A stretch of 64,000 nucleotides of DNA, from the NCBI RefSeq assembly GCF_003966715.1, contig NZ_AP018907.1:3708001-3772000 (forward strand), read 5' to 3'. Position numbers and translations under genes: made by a program. This DNA comes from Blastochloris tepida (GTDB lineage: Bacteria; Pseudomonadota; Alphaproteobacteria; Rhizobiales; Xanthobacteraceae). The notes below the pieces were generated by a model. It was not told the DNA's origin. It saw only the letters and a list, made by a program, of their open reading frames with translations, and did not search any database. Below are positions 1-9,381 of this stretch, in pieces (the stretch's first letter is position 1; each line of letters starts with the position of its first letter).

Positions 1-600
1 GTCGGATGCCTCGATGATGGTGGCGGTGACGCCCTCGGGCAGCCGGTCGATCAGGCCGAGACGCTTCAGGCCGGCCAGCGCCAGCAGCGTGGCGTCGATC
101 GCGCCCTCGCCCACCTTGCGCAGCCGGGTCTCGACATTGCCGCGCAGCAGCGACACGTCGAGGTCGGGCCGGGTGCGCTTGACCATCGCCTGCCGGCGCA
201 GCGAGGCCGAGCCGACCTTGCCGCCCTGCGGCAGGCCGGCAAGCCCGCCCGGCGCGCGGCTGATCAGCACGTCGCGGACGTCCTCGCGCGGCAGGAAGGC
301 CGGCAGCATCAGGCCCGGCGGCAGCACGGTCGGCAGATCCTTGGAGGAATGCACCGCGATGTCGATCTGGCCCGCCAGCATCGCGTCCTCGATCTCCTTG
401 GTGAACAGCCCCTTGCCGCCGGCCTGGGACAGCGCGCGGTCGAGGATCTGGTCGCCGATCACCTTGATGATGTCGATCCGGATGTCGTCCTCGGGCACGC
501 CGTGGGCGGCGGCGAGCCGGCGGCGGGTTTCATAGGCCTGCGCAAGCGCAAGGGCACTGCCCCGGGTACCGAGGCGAAGGAACGGAGAAGATTGCGTCAT
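1..600 (-). CDS. hemC: Hydroxymethylbilane synthase, 3' end cut by window edge
   Basis: Polymerises four porphobilinogen molecules into hydroxymethylbilane in the cytoplasmic tetrapyrrole pathway (haem, cobalamin, possibly bacteriochlorophyll). The first 200 codons are present, read from an ATG at 600. The C-terminal part with the dipyrromethane-cofactor cysteine lies beyond base 1. Visible family motifs are [14 protein letters not shown] (9-22), HSSKDLP (84-90) with D88 at the catalytic aspartate position, GSASLRRQA (130-138) and [10 protein letters not shown] (153-162). It is divergent from tsaD with about 100 bp between the starts, an arrangement known in many alphaproteobacteria. Confidence 0.95.
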   Translation of the reverse strand, partial: MTQSSPFLRLGTRGSALALAQAYETRRRLAAAHGVPEDDIRIDIIKVIGDQILDRALSQAGGKGLFTKEIEDAMLAGQIDIAVHSSKDLPTVLPPGLMLPAFLPREDVRDVLISRAPGGLAGLPQGGKVGSASLRRQAMVKRTRPDLDVSLLRGNVETRLRKVGEGAIDATLLALAGLKRLGLIDRLPEGVTATIIEASD

Positions 601-703
601 GAGGCAGGCCGATGTTACGCCAACGTGAGACATGCGCAAAAAAGCGCGGGCGGACGCGGATATGACGTATCCGCTTGGGGATCAAGCTGAGGGCCGGAAC
701 GCG

Positions 704-1768
704 GTGACGGACATGCTCGTACTCGGGCTGGAGACGACGTGCGACGAAACCTCCGCCGCGGTGGTGCGCCGCCACGAGGACGGTCGCGGTGAAATCCTGT
801 CGAATGTCGTTCTATCCCAAGTTTCCGCCCATGCCGAGTACGGAGGCGTGGTTCCCGAGATCGCGGCCCGCGCCCATGTCGAGGCGCTGGACGGCATCGT
901 CGCCCAGGCGATGGCGGAGGCGCGAATCGGCTTCAGCCACCTCAACGCGGTCGCCGCCGCCGCCGGCCCCGGCCTGATCGGCGGGGTGATCGTCGGGTTG
1001 ACCACCGCCAAGGCGATCGCGCTCGCCGCCGGCAAGCCGCTGGTGGCGGTCAACCATCTGGAGGCGCACGCGCTGTCGCCGCGCCTCGTCGGCAAGCTCG
1101 GCTTCCCCTATTGCCTGCTGCTGGTCTCGGGCGGCCACACCCAGATCGTCGCGGTGCTCGATGTCGACCGCTTCGAGCGGCTCGGCACCACCATCGACGA
1201 CGCGGTGGGCGAGGCGTTCGACAAGGTCGGCAAGATGCTGAGCCTGCCCTATCCGGGCGGGCCGCGGGTCGAGGCCGCAGCATCGCGCGGCAATCCGCGG
1301 CGATTCGCCTTCCCGCGGCCGATGCTGGGCCGGCACGAGCCGGATTTCTCGCTGTCCGGCCTCAAGACGGCGGTGCGGCTCGCCGCCGAGGCGATCGCGC
1401 CGCTGTCGGAGACCGACGTCGCCGATCTGTGCGCCTCGTTCCAGGCGGCGGTGGTGGAGGTGATCGAGGACCGGCTGCGCATGGGCCTGCGGCTGTTCGG
1501 CAGCCGCTTCGGCAAGCCCAAGGGACTGGTGATCGCCGGCGGCGTCGGCGCCAACAAGGCGATCCGGGCCGCGCTCGACCGCATCGCCGCCGAGAACGCG
1601 CTGCGGCTGCTGATGCCCCCGGCGTCGCTGTGCACCGACAACGGCGCCATCATCGCCTGGGCCGGGGCCGAGCGGCTGGCGCTGGGCATGACCGACGACC
1701 TCGACTGCCCGCCGCGGGCACGCTGGCCGCTCGGCCTGCCGCTCAAGATCGAGGCGACCGAACCGTGA
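704..1768 (+). CDS. tsaD: tRNA N6-adenosine threonylcarbamoyltransferase TsaD
   Basis: Transfers the threonylcarbamoyl group to A37 of ANN-decoding tRNAs, working with TsaB/TsaE. I chose GTG 704 (354 aa) because GAGGG lies about 10 bp upstream. ATG 713 is the alternative, and an in-frame ATG at 632 would add an unconserved leader. Motifs seen: LETTCDET near the N-terminus, [11 protein letters not shown] (48-58), NHLEAH (117-122, the two metal-binding histidines), VSGGHTQ (141-147) and [12 protein letters not shown] near the C-terminus, whose Asp completes the metal site. Length fits the family. The TGA overlaps the gpsA start (GTGA), so the two genes are translationally coupled. Confidence 0.95.
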   Translation: MTDMLVLGLETTCDETSAAVVRRHEDGRGEILSNVVLSQVSAHAEYGGVVPEIAARAHVEALDGIVAQAMAEARIGFSHLNAVAAAAGPGLIGGVIVGLTTAKAIALAAGKPLVAVNHLEAHALSPRLVGKLGFPYCLLLVSGGHTQIVAVLDVDRFERLGTTIDDAVGEAFDKVGKMLSLPYPGGPRVEAAASRGNPRRFAFPRPMLGRHEPDFSLSGLKTAVRLAAEAIAPLSETDVADLCASFQAAVVEVIEDRLRMGLRLFGSRFGKPKGLVIAGGVGANKAIRAALDRIAAENALRLLMPPASLCTDNGAIIAWAGAERLALGMTDDLDCPPRARWPLGLPLKIEATEP

Positions 1769-2760
1769 CCTGCTATTCCGCCATCGGAGTTGCCGGCGCC
1801 GGGGCCTGGGGCACCGCGCTGGCCAATGCCGCCGCCCGCGCCGGCCGGCGCGTCGTGCTGTGGACGGTGTTCCCCGACCACGCCCAGGACATGATCCGCA
1901 CCCGCGAGAACAAAATGTTCCTGCCGGGGGTGCCGATCGCCCCGGACATCGAGATCACCGCCGACCTCGCGGTGCTGGCCGAGACCTCCGCCATCCTGAT
2001 GGTGGTGCCGACCGGGGCGCTGCGCGAAGTCTCGGCGAATCTCGCGGCCCGGCTGCGGCCGGGCACGCCGCTCGTCGCCTGCGCCAAGGGCATCGAGCGC
2101 GGCACCGACCGCTTCGTCACCGAGATCGTCGCCGAGGCGGCGCCGTCCGCCATCCCCGCCATCCTGTCCGGGCCGAGCTTCGCCACCGACGTCGCCGCCG
2201 GCCTGCCGACCGCGGTGACGGTGGCGTCCGTCGACGAGGCGGTCGCGGCGGGCTTGGCCGAGGCGATGGGCTCGGCCTCGTTCCGGCTCTACCATTCCAC
2301 CGACGTGCGCGGCGTCGAGATCGGCGGCGCCGCCAAGAACGTGCTGGCGATCGCGGTCGGCATCGCCCATGGCCGCAAGTTCGGCGCCAGCGCCGCGGCG
2401 GCGCTCACCACCCGCGGCTTCGCCGAGCTGCGCCGCTTCGGCCTCGCCTATGGCGCGCGGCCGGAGACGCTGGCCGGCCTGTCGGGGCTGGGCGACCTCA
2501 TCCTCACCTGCGGCGGGCCGCAGTCGCGCAACTTTTCGCTCGGCTTCAGGCTCGGCTCCGGCGAGCCGTTGCCGGCGCCGGGCTCGGGGCCGCTGGCGGA
2601 AGGCTTCTTCACCGCGCCGGTGCTGGTGGGGATGGCGGCGAAGGCCGGGATCGAGATGCCGATCGCCGCCGCGGTCGATGCCGTGCTCGCCGGCCGGCTC
2701 GGCCTCGACGAGGCGATCACCGGCCTGCTGACCCGGCCGCAGAAGGCGGAGATCGGGTAA
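1765..2760 (+). CDS. gpsA: Glycerol-3-phosphate dehydrogenase [NAD(P)+]
   Basis: Reduces dihydroxyacetone phosphate to sn-glycerol-3-phosphate for phospholipid synthesis. It is cytoplasmic, 331 aa, the usual length. The Rossmann motif GAGAWG is at 11-16, CAKGIE at 106-111 and GPSFA at 136-140. The GGAAKN block places the catalytic lysine at K191, and the SRNF block is also present. Start is the GTG overlapping the tsaD stop by 4 bp. In many relatives small genes follow gpsA in the same operon; here the next 600 bp are repeats, so the operon seems to end at this stop codon. Confidence 0.95.
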   Translation: MTCYSAIGVAGAGAWGTALANAAARAGRRVVLWTVFPDHAQDMIRTRENKMFLPGVPIAPDIEITADLAVLAETSAILMVVPTGALREVSANLAARLRPGTPLVACAKGIERGTDRFVTEIVAEAAPSAIPAILSGPSFATDVAAGLPTAVTVASVDEAVAAGLAEAMGSASFRLYHSTDVRGVEIGGAAKNVLAIAVGIAHGRKFGASAAAALTTRGFAELRRFGLAYGARPETLAGLSGLGDLILTCGGPQSRNFSLGFRLGSGEPLPAPGSGPLAEGFFTAPVLVGMAAKAGIEMPIAAAVDAVLAGRLGLDEAITGLLTRPQKAEIG

Positions 2761-2770
2761 CCGTCGGACC

Positions 2771-2878
2771 TAAACGGAACGTGTCCGGGCCAACCCCACC
2801 CCGACGGCTCCCGGCGGCGAGGCGATTCCATCGTCGACGTGTCGGGCTTCCGATGGCAATCCGAGACGGTTTCCGGCC
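2771..2878 (+). repeat. Dispersed repeat C, copy 1
   Basis: About 105-bp element. It starts TAAACGG, contains CGACGGCTCCCGGCGGCGAG, and ends in GAGACGGTTTCCGG. A second copy lies in the same orientation at 3076-3181, and an inverted copy at 59783-59890. Identity by eye is roughly 85-90%. The last 15 bp match the end sequence of repeat B. Confidence 0.8.
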
Positions 2879-2914
2879 AACTTCTGGATTCTGGCTTCGC
2901 TGCGCCCCCTCGAA

Positions 2915-3040
2915 GCCCCCCACCCCCGACCCCTCCCCGCCATTCACTGCGTTCATGGGGGGAGGGGAGAAGAGGCATCCCGCTTCTCCCCTCCCCCCGC
3001 GAGCTTTGCGAGCGGTGGGGAGGGGTCGGGGGTGGGGGGC
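2915..3040. repeat. Large inverted repeat, 24-bp perfect arms
   Basis: The left arm at 2915-2938 (runs of C broken by single A, G and T) is the exact reverse complement of 3017-3040. A nested second dyad lies inside (GGAGGGGAGAAG against CTTCTCCCCTCC). It is flanked by repeat C copies 1 and 2. It is a typical GC-rich intergenic palindrome of this group and probably forms a strong hairpin in RNA. Confidence 0.85.
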
Positions 3041-3075
3041 GCGAACGCCCCGGCGCCCGTCGTCTGCATCCCGCC

Positions 3076-3181
3076 TAAACAGACCGTGTCCGGGCCAACT
3101 CGACCCCGACGGCTCCCGGCGGCGAGGCGATTCCATCGCCAGCGTGTCGGGTTTCCGGTGACAAACCGAGACGGTTTCCGG
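3076..3181 (+). repeat. Dispersed repeat C, copy 2
   Basis: Direct repeat of 2771-2878, with the same internal CGACGGCTCCCGGCGGCGAG core. Its last bases (GAGACGGTTTCCGGCT) are also the left end of repeat B copy 1, so the two families share or abut ends. Confidence 0.8.
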
Positions 3182-3292
3182 CTGGTCAAGCCTTCGAGCC
3201 GTATTCCGATCGCCGAAGGCCCCGTTATCGAAAAGGGGATTTCGGCGAGATTTTTTCCGGTATCCCGAAGGGATCACCGGCAACCGTATGAT
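3168..3292 (+). repeat. MITE-like repeat B, copy 1
   Basis: About 120 bp bounded by imperfect terminal inverted repeats: GACGGTTTCCGG at the left, CCGGCAACCGTATG at the right. The interior has its own dyad around CCCGTTATCGAAAAGGGG. Other copies are at 11222-11356 (inverted), 15251-15387 (inverted), 48457-48576 and 51077-51201. Confidence 0.75.
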
Positions 3293-3300
3293 GAGCGCGC

Positions 3301-3332
3301 AAACGAAAGCCGCCCGGCGGTGCCGGGCGGCT
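3301..3332 (-). terminator. Rho-independent terminator of rpmB
   Basis: 11-bp perfect stem AGCCGCCCGGC / GCCGGGCGGCT with a GGT loop. On the minus strand it is followed by TTCGTTT, about 40 bp after the rpmB stop. Confidence 0.85.
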
Positions 3333-3372
3333 GGAATCTCGGTTCACTCGGAGCCGTGCGTTTGCCCGGTGC

Positions 3373-3675
3373 TCAGGCCGCGGCCTGGGTCTGCTCGGCC
3401 TGCGCCTTCTCGACGGCGCGCTTCAGCTCGAGCGCGCGCGGCGACAGCTCCTCCGCCCGGGCCTTGACCAGGAACGCATCGAGGCCGCCGCGATGATCGA
3501 CGGTCTTCAGCGCGTTGGCCGAGACCCGCAGCCGCACGTCGCGGTCCAGCGTCTCGGAACGGAATGTCACATTGCACAGGTTCGGCAGGAACCGGCGCTT
3601 GGTCTTCCGGTTCGAATGGCTCACCTTGTGGCCCACCAGGACCGCCTTGCCAGTCAGATCACAGCGCCGGGACAT
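3373..3675 (-). CDS. rpmB: 50S ribosomal protein L28
   Basis: Large-subunit ribosomal protein. 100 aa, starting [20 protein letters not shown], the classic L28 N-terminus, with the [13 protein letters not shown] block next. The C-terminal 25 residues are a charged Ala/Glu/Gln-rich extension typical of alphaproteobacterial L28. It is a single gene with its own terminator downstream and is divergent from the DUF3108 gene. Only one CXXC-type cysteine is present (C5), so this is a zinc-free form. Confidence 0.97.
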   Translation of the reverse strand: MSRRCDLTGKAVLVGHKVSHSNRKTKRRFLPNLCNVTFRSETLDRDVRLRVSANALKTVDHRGGLDAFLVKARAEELSPRALELKRAVEKAQAEQTQAAA

Positions 3676-3858
3676 GGCACAACCTCAATGAGGCCGCGTC
3701 AGCGGCGGCCGTCTCAAACACGTCATGGGAGAGTGGGCGTATAGTCGCCTGCCTTTCGCGCGTCAAGCCGGACATCGTCCCGGATGGCGGATCGGGCGCC
3801 AGGTTGCGCCAGATTGCGACACAGTTCCGACAGAATTGCATCGCACCGGGGTTGAGCC

Positions 3859-4740
3859 ATGCCATATCTCGTTTCGTCATCGATCCGGTCCGGTGCGCGG
3901 TTTGCGGCGATCGCCGGCGCCATCGCTTGGCAGTGCGCATCGGCTGCGGCCGGCGAGACCCGGGTCAATGCCCGCTACGACGTCACGCTGGCCGGCATGG
4001 AGATCGGCAAGGCGGCGCTGGTGGTCGACATCAACGCCACCAACTACACCGCCGCCGCCAGCGGCAAGATCACCGGCGTCGCCCAGTTCGTCACCGAAGG
4101 CAAAGGCTCGGCCGGCGCGCGCGGCCTGCTGACCAAGGAAAAGCCGCAGCCGGGTTCGTTCGCGATGACCGCCTCGGGCGACGACAAGCAGATCGCCATC
4201 CAGTTCGGGTTCGAGCGCGGCGCGGTCAAGGGCCTGCAGGTCTCCCCCACGCCGCAGCCGCGGCCGGACCGGATCGAGGTGACCGAGATCCACCGGCGCA
4301 ATGTCCTCGACCCGATGAGTGCCGCGCTGTTCGTGGTGCCCGGCACCGGCGAGGTCACCGGCCCCGACGCCTGCAAGCGCGTGGTGCCGATCTTCGACGG
4401 CGTGTCGCGCTACGACCTGTCGTTCGAGTTCCTGCGCCAGGAGACGGTCGCGGCCAAGGGCTTCGCCGGCACCGCGGTGGTCTGCGCCGTCGGCTTCAGG
4501 GCCGTCGCCGGCCACCGGCTGGGCCGCAAGGACATCGAATACATGGAGAACAACAAGGACATGGCGGTGTGGCTGGTGCCGGCCGCCGGCAGCCGCGTCC
4601 TTGTGCCGTTCAAGGTGTCGGTGTCGACCAAGGTCGGCACCTGCGTCATCGAGGCGAAGTCGTTCGCCACCCAGTACGCCGAGACCCGCCCGGCGGCGGT
4701 GCCGGCCCAAGGTCCGACCCAAGGAAACGCCGCGCGCTGA
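3859..4740 (+). CDS. DUF3108 family exported protein
   Basis: 293 aa. An N-terminal signal-peptide-like stretch (about 10-32, ending in ASAAAGE) suggests export to the periplasm. The rest fits the DUF3108 family: an early ARYDVTLAGMEIGKAALVVDI strand-rich segment, a GLLTKEKPQPGSFAMTA block, and a C-terminal FATQYAETRPA. DUF3108 proteins resemble lipocalin or VioE-like beta barrels, but their role is not established. It is divergent from rpmB, a neighbourhood conserved in Hyphomicrobiales. No partner gene is evident. Confidence 0.8.
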   Translation: MPYLVSSSIRSGARFAAIAGAIAWQCASAAAGETRVNARYDVTLAGMEIGKAALVVDINATNYTAAASGKITGVAQFVTEGKGSAGARGLLTKEKPQPGSFAMTASGDDKQIAIQFGFERGAVKGLQVSPTPQPRPDRIEVTEIHRRNVLDPMSAALFVVPGTGEVTGPDACKRVVPIFDGVSRYDLSFEFLRQETVAAKGFAGTAVVCAVGFRAVAGHRLGRKDIEYMENNKDMAVWLVPAAGSRVLVPFKVSVSTKVGTCVIEAKSFATQYAETRPAAVPAQGPTQGNAAR

Positions 4741-5118
4741 TGCGCGTCGCGGAAGCCGGGACGAACAGGCGTTTACCGGGGCAGCGCGGGCGGACCGCCG
4801 TCCGTATCGGGGCGAACGAATCCCGATTCCCGCAGAGTCAGCGATTCGGCCCCGGTTCGTTCGAGAGTCGTTCCAATGGGTTGCGGGTTGCCGCCACGCC
4901 GCTGCCCCGATCGTGTCGCAATATGATACGGATTGTGGCCCGAAGGACCGCAATCGTCGCAGACTCGGCGCCAAGAGCCCCCGTCCGAGACATGAGGCCC
5001 TCTCCGGCAAGGGATGTTTGCGTTCGCCGGACGGAAACCGTCCCAGGGGCCGGGTTTCCTGTGATACAAGCGCTCTGAAGCCGGGCATTGCCGCGCGCCC
5101 TCCGAACTCCAATCGCCC
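4741..5118. other. Intergenic, nothing recognised
   Basis: 378 bp between the DUF3108 gene and the helicase. I see no gene, RNA gene or clear hairpin. It presumably carries the helicase promoter, but no convincing -35/-10 pair stands out. Confidence 0.5.
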
Positions 5119-8100
5119 GTGTCCCAGTTCTCTTCCTCGGTGCTTCCGCCCTCCCTCCGCGCCCGCGGCGTCACCGCCGTGCTGGGGCCGACCAATACCG
5201 GCAAGACGCGTCTCGCCATCGAGCGCCTGCTGGCGCATCCGACCGGGCTGATCGGCCTGCCGCTGCGCCTGCTCGCCCGCGAGGTCTACGGCCACATCGT
5301 CAGCCGGATCGGCGACCGCGAGGTGGCGCTCGTCACCGGCGAGGAGAAGATCAAGCCGCCCAATCCGCGCTACTGGGTCGCCACCGTCGAGGCGATGCCG
5401 CGCGACCTCGACGTGTCCTTCGTCGCCATCGACGAGATCCAGCTCGCCGCCGATTTCGAGCGCGGCCACGTGTTCTGCGACCGCTTTCTCAACCGCAGAG
5501 GCCGCGACGAGACGCTGGTGCTGGGGGCGGCCACCATGCGGCCGCTGGTCGAGCGGCTCATTCCCGGCGTCTCGGTGGTGCAGCGGCCGCGCCTGTCCCA
5601 GCTGGTCTATGCCGGGGAGAAGAAGCTGACCCGCCTGCCGTCACGCTCGGCCGTCGTCGCCTTCTCGGCCGAGGAGGTCTACGCCATCGCCGAGCTGATC
5701 CGCCGCCAGCGCGGCGGGGCGGCGGTGGTGCTGGGGGCGCTGTCGCCGCGCACCCGCAACGCCCAGGTGGCGCTCTACCAGTCGGGCGACGTCGACTATC
5801 TGGTCGCCACCGACGCCATCGGCATGGGGCTCAATCTCGACGTCGACCACGTCGCCTTCGCCTCGGACCGCAAGTTCGACGGCTTCCAGTATCGCCGGCT
5901 GAGCCCGGCGGAGCTGGCCCAGATCGCCGGCCGCGCCGGCCGGGCGACCCGCGACGGGACGTTCGGCGTCACCGGCCGCTGCGCGCCCTTCGATCCCGAG
6001 ATCGTCCAGCGGCTCGAAAGTCATAGTTTCGAGGCGGTCAAGGTTCTACAATGGCGCAACACGCAGCTTGATTTCGCTTCGCTCGCGGCGTTGCAGGCGT
6101 CATTGGCGCGAAATCCTGCCGAACCGGGGCTGACGCGGGCACCGATGGCGGAGGATCTGCTGGTGCTGGAGGCGGCGGCGCGTGATAGTGAGGTGCGAGA
6201 CTTTGCCCGAACCCCCGACGATGTCGCCCGTCTATGGGAATGCTGCCAGGTTCCAGACTATCGCAAGATCGCGCCCGCCGCCCACGCCGAGCTGTGCACG
6301 ACGCTCTTCGGTTTCCTGCAACGCAAGGGCCGCATCCCGGCGGACTGGTTCGCCCGGCAACTGGCGCTGGCCGACCGCACCGACGGCGATATCGACACGC
6401 TGTCGACGCGGATCGCGCATGTGCGAACCTGGACGTTCGTTGCCAACCGGCCTGACTGGCTGGCAGAGCCGGAGCATTGGCAGGACATCACCCGCGGGCT
6501 GGAGGACAAGCTGTCCGATGCCCTTCACGAGCGACTTACCCAGCGATTCGTCGACCGCCGCACCAGCGTGCTGATGCGGCGCCTCAGAGAAAATACCATG
6601 CTCGAAACCGAGATCAGCAAGACCGGCGATGTGCTCGTCGAAGGCCACCGCATCGGCCACCTCCAGGGCTTCCATTTCGCGCCGGAGGCAAGCGCGGCCG
6701 GCCCGGACGCCAAGGCGCTGCGCGCCGCATCGGCCAAGGCGCTCGCCGGCGAGATCGACCTGCGCGCCGCCCGCTTCGCCGAGACGCGCGACGACACCAT
6801 CGTGCTCGCCGCCGACGGCACCCTGCGCTGGCTCGGCGAGGCGATCGCCCGCATCCAGTCGGGCGAGGAGGTGCTGAAGCCGCGGCTGCGGCTGATCGCC
6901 GACGAGCAGCTGACCGGCGCCGCCCGCGATTCGGTGCAGGCGCGCGCCGATCTGTGGCTGAAGACCCATCTCGAAAAGCTGCTCGGCCCGCTGTTCGCGC
7001 TGCTGGCCGCCGAGGACATCACCGGCATCGCCCGCGGCGTCGCCTTCCAGATCGCCGAGGCGCTGGGGGTGCTGGAGCGCCAGCGCGTCGCCGAGGAGGT
7101 CAAGGGGCTCGACCAGACGGCCAGGGCGGCGTTGCGCAAGTACGGCGTCAGGTTCGGCGCCCACCACCTCTATCTGCCGGCGCTGCTGAAGCCGGCGCCG
7201 CGGGCGCTGGCGCTGCAGCTGTGGGCGCTCAAGCATGGCGGGCTCGACCAGAAGGGCCTCGATACGCTGCCGCATCTGGCGGCCTCCGGCCGCACCTCGA
7301 TCCCGGTCGACCACGAGGTGCAGAAGGCGCTCTACCGCGCCATCGGCTACCGGGTGGTGGGCGAGCGCGCGGTGCGCGTCGACATATTGGAGCGGCTCGC
7401 CGACCTGATCCGGCCGGCGCTGGCATGGCGGCCGGCCTCGCCCGGCCCCAAGCCGCCGGGCGCGGTGGACGGCACCGGTTTCACCGTCACGGTCGGCATG
7501 ACCTCGCTGGTCGGCTGCTCGGGCGAGGATTTCGCCTCCATCCTCAAGGCGCTGGGCTACCGCATGGAGCGCCGCCCGGCGCCGGCGGAGACCCCGAGCC
7601 AAACCACACCCGAAGCCGTCGCCGAAGTGCCGGCCGAAGCCTCTGCTGAAACCTTGGCCGAGGGCACCGAGACCGCGCCGGCCGCCGCCGAGGAGGCGGC
7701 CGCGATCGAGGAGGTGACCGAGACCGCGGTCGAGGTGGCGGACGTCGAGGGGATCGAAGTCGTCGAAGTGATCGAAGCGGTTGAGGTCGTGGCGGTGGCG
7801 GAGGTCTCGGCCGAAGCCGCCGAGTCATCCGAGCCGGCACAGGCGGAGGCCGCGGTACCTGCGGCCGAGGCGGCTGTCGAAGAGGCTGCCCAGGAAGCTG
7901 GCCAAGAGGCGCCCCAAGAGACTGCCCAGGAGACTGCCCAGGAGACCGGCGAGCCGGCGGCACCGGCCGAGCCGGAGATGATCGAGGTGTGGCGGGTTGG
8001 CGGGCGCCATCACGACCAGCGTCGTCCGCGCCGCCCGGGTGAAGGCCAGGGCCGCCCGTTCCGCCGCGAGGCGGCGGGCACCGGCGAAGCGTCGGCGGAC

Positions 8101-8499
8101 GGCCAGGGCCGGGCCCGCACCGAAGGGCCGGCCGGTGAGGCACCGGCCGGGGGGCGGCGGTTCGACCGTCCTCCGCGTCCCGACCATCGCCGGCGGCCGG
8201 ACAGCGAGGCCGGCGGCCGGGGCGAACGCCCCGAGCGGGGCGAACGTGGGGATCGGAGCGAGCGCGGCGAGCGGCGCCCGCGGCCGCAAAAGTTCGATCG
8301 CGACCGCACCGAGCGGCCGGAGGGTCGCGGCGAGCGCGGCGGCCCGCCCCGCCGTGACGATCGGCCGCGCGGGCCGGCACCGGAGCGGGTGCGCCACGAG
8401 TCGCGCCCCGACCGGCGTGAGGACAAGCCGATCGACCCGGATTCGCCCTTCGCCAAGCTCGCCATCCTCAAGGCCCGGCTGGAAGCGGAGAAGCCGTGA
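5119..8499 (+). CDS. SUV3-like superfamily 2 RNA helicase with long disordered tail
   Basis: 1126 aa, GTG start. Helicase core: Walker A GPTNTGKT (23-30), Walker B DEIQ (105-108), motif V TDAIGMGLNLD (231-241) and motif VI QIAGRAGR (268-275). These are the hallmarks of the mitochondrial SUV3/degradosome helicase branch, so ATP-dependent RNA unwinding is the likely activity. Residues 290-825 are an alpha-helical C-terminal region seen in alphaproteobacterial homologues. About 830-950 is an acidic Ala/Glu/Val low-complexity stretch, and about 958-1105 is Arg/Gly/Asp/Glu-rich, ending in a conserved-looking PDSPFAKLAILKARLE. An S4 RNA-binding protein follows, supporting an RNA role. The exact substrate is unknown. 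Confidence 0.88.
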   Translation: MSQFSSSVLPPSLRARGVTAVLGPTNTGKTRLAIERLLAHPTGLIGLPLRLLAREVYGHIVSRIGDREVALVTGEEKIKPPNPRYWVATVEAMPRDLDVSFVAIDEIQLAADFERGHVFCDRFLNRRGRDETLVLGAATMRPLVERLIPGVSVVQRPRLSQLVYAGEKKLTRLPSRSAVVAFSAEEVYAIAELIRRQRGGAAVVLGALSPRTRNAQVALYQSGDVDYLVATDAIGMGLNLDVDHVAFASDRKFDGFQYRRLSPAELAQIAGRAGRATRDGTFGVTGRCAPFDPEIVQRLESHSFEAVKVLQWRNTQLDFASLAALQASLARNPAEPGLTRAPMAEDLLVLEAAARDSEVRDFARTPDDVARLWECCQVPDYRKIAPAAHAELCTTLFGFLQRKGRIPADWFARQLALADRTDGDIDTLSTRIAHVRTWTFVANRPDWLAEPEHWQDITRGLEDKLSDALHERLTQRFVDRRTSVLMRRLRENTMLETEISKTGDVLVEGHRIGHLQGFHFAPEASAAGPDAKALRAASAKALAGEIDLRAARFAETRDDTIVLAADGTLRWLGEAIARIQSGEEVLKPRLRLIADEQLTGAARDSVQARADLWLKTHLEKLLGPLFALLAAEDITGIARGVAFQIAEALGVLERQRVAEEVKGLDQTARAALRKYGVRFGAHHLYLPALLKPAPRALALQLWALKHGGLDQKGLDTLPHLAASGRTSIPVDHEVQKALYRAIGYRVVGERAVRVDILERLADLIRPALAWRPASPGPKPPGAVDGTGFTVTVGMTSLVGCSGEDFASILKALGYRMERRPAPAETPSQTTPEAVAEVPAEASAETLAEGTETAPAAAEEAAAIEEVTETAVEVADVEGIEVVEVIEAVEVVAVAEVSAEAAESSEPAQAEAAVPAAEAAVEEAAQEAGQEAPQETAQETAQETGEPAAPAEPEMIEVWRVGGRHHDQRRPRRPGEGQGRPFRREAAGTGEASADGQGRARTEGPAGEAPAGGRRFDRPPRPDHRRRPDSEAGGRGERPERGERGDRSERGERRPRPQKFDRDRTERPEGRGERGGPPRRDDRPRGPAPERVRHESRPDRREDKPIDPDSPFAKLAILKARLEAEKP

Positions 8500-8584
8500 G
8501 GCGGGCGTCGGGCTCACGCCTATCGGGGTTGAGCGCCGAACCAGCGTTCCGGACATCCGGCCGCCGTGACCGGACGGCGCCGGC

Positions 8585-8920
8585 ATGAGCGATGAGGCCG
8601 GGCAGCGCATCGATCTCGTGCTGTGGCACGGGCGGATCGTGCGCACCCGTGCCGATGCCGCGGCGCTGGCCCGGGCTGGACGCGTGCGCGTCAATGGCGC
8701 GCGGGTCAGCACGGCCGCCCGTCTTGTCCGGCTTGGCGACGTGGTGACGGTGGCGCTCCACGGCGGGGTGCGGGTGGTGCGGGTGCTCGGCTTTGCCGCC
8801 CGGCGCGGCGGGGCCGAGGACGCCCGAGCGCTGATCGAGGACATTCGGGACAGCGACACGCCGGACACCAGCGCCGCAGGCCCGGCGTGGGACAAATCCG
8901 GCGGCGATGGCATGCGCTGA
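8585..8920 (+). CDS. S4-domain RNA-binding protein (Hsp15-like)
   Basis: 111 aa. An S4 domain fills residues 7-60: [31 protein letters not shown], then [12 protein letters not shown]. In E. coli Hsp15 this fold recycles stalled 50S subunits carrying nascent chains. That function here is inferred from fold and size only. The gene sits 85 bp after the helicase in the same direction and is followed by fdxA, an order familiar from Hyphomicrobiales, so co-transcription with the helicase is plausible. The C-terminal 25 residues look unstructured. Confidence 0.85.
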   Translation: MSDEAGQRIDLVLWHGRIVRTRADAAALARAGRVRVNGARVSTAARLVRLGDVVTVALHGGVRVVRVLGFAARRGGAEDARALIEDIRDSDTPDTSAAGPAWDKSGGDGMR

Positions 8921-9045
8921 CCGCATGTCATCGGCTCTCTCAGCGTTGTACGACGCCTTCAGGCTTGCCGGCGCGGTTCGCCTCGGATAGGGGGGTGTCC
9001 GAAATCCGACACATGCCGGCTGTCACCCGCGTCCCAGGGGCTGAA

Positions 9046-9381
9046 ATGAGCTACGTCGTTACCGAGAACTGCATCAAGTGCAAGTACATGGACTGCGTGG
9101 AGGTGTGTCCGGTCGACTGCTTCTACGAAGGCGAGAACATGCTCGTCATCAATCCGGACGAGTGCATCGACTGCGGCGTGTGCGAGCCCGAATGCCCGGC
9201 CGAGGCGATCAAGCCCGACACCGAGCCCAATCTCGACGAGTGGCTGGCGCTGAACGCCCAATATGCCGGCCAGTGGCCCAACGTCACCGCCAAGCGCGAG
9301 CCGCCGGCCGACGCCAAGGATTGGGACGGCATCGCCGGCAAGAAGGCGCAGTTCTCGCCGAATCCCGGCGAGGGCGACTGA
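9046..9381 (+). CDS. fdxA: Seven-iron ferredoxin FdxA
   Basis: 111 aa, the usual size for the [3Fe-4S][4Fe-4S] FdxA/FdI family. By alignment to Azotobacter FdI, C9, C17 and C50 bind the 3Fe cluster and C21, C40, C43 and C46 the 4Fe cluster. C12 and C25 are the extra free cysteines. The conserved tail ending in PNPGEGD is present. It is a low-potential electron carrier in the cytoplasm; the partner is not shown by the neighbourhood. Start ATG 9046 gives the canonical [13 protein letters not shown]; longer frames upstream lack conservation. Confidence 0.96.
   Translation: MSYVVTENCIKCKYMDCVEVCPVDCFYEGENMLVINPDECIDCGVCEPECPAEAIKPDTEPNLDEWLALNAQYAGQWPNVTAKREPPADAKDWDGIAGKKAQFSPNPGEGD

Larger units (their letters stand above)
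2761..3300. other. Gene-free gap made of repeats
   Basis: This 540-bp gap between gpsA and the rpmB terminator holds no supported gene. Almost all of it is repeat: two direct copies of a roughly 105-bp element flank a palindrome with 24-bp perfect arms, followed by a MITE-like element. Short open frames here are GC-driven shadows. Confidence 0.75.

Noticed and set aside
632..703. Upstream ATG extension of tsaD
   Set aside because: It adds 24 residues without family similarity, and the ribosome-binding sequence fits GTG 704 better.
7825..8931. 368-codon minus-strand frame opposite the helicase tail and S4 gene
   Set aside because: The low-complexity tail of the helicase keeps all frames open. 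The tail stays in frame to a conserved-looking end, so the plus-strand reading is preferred.
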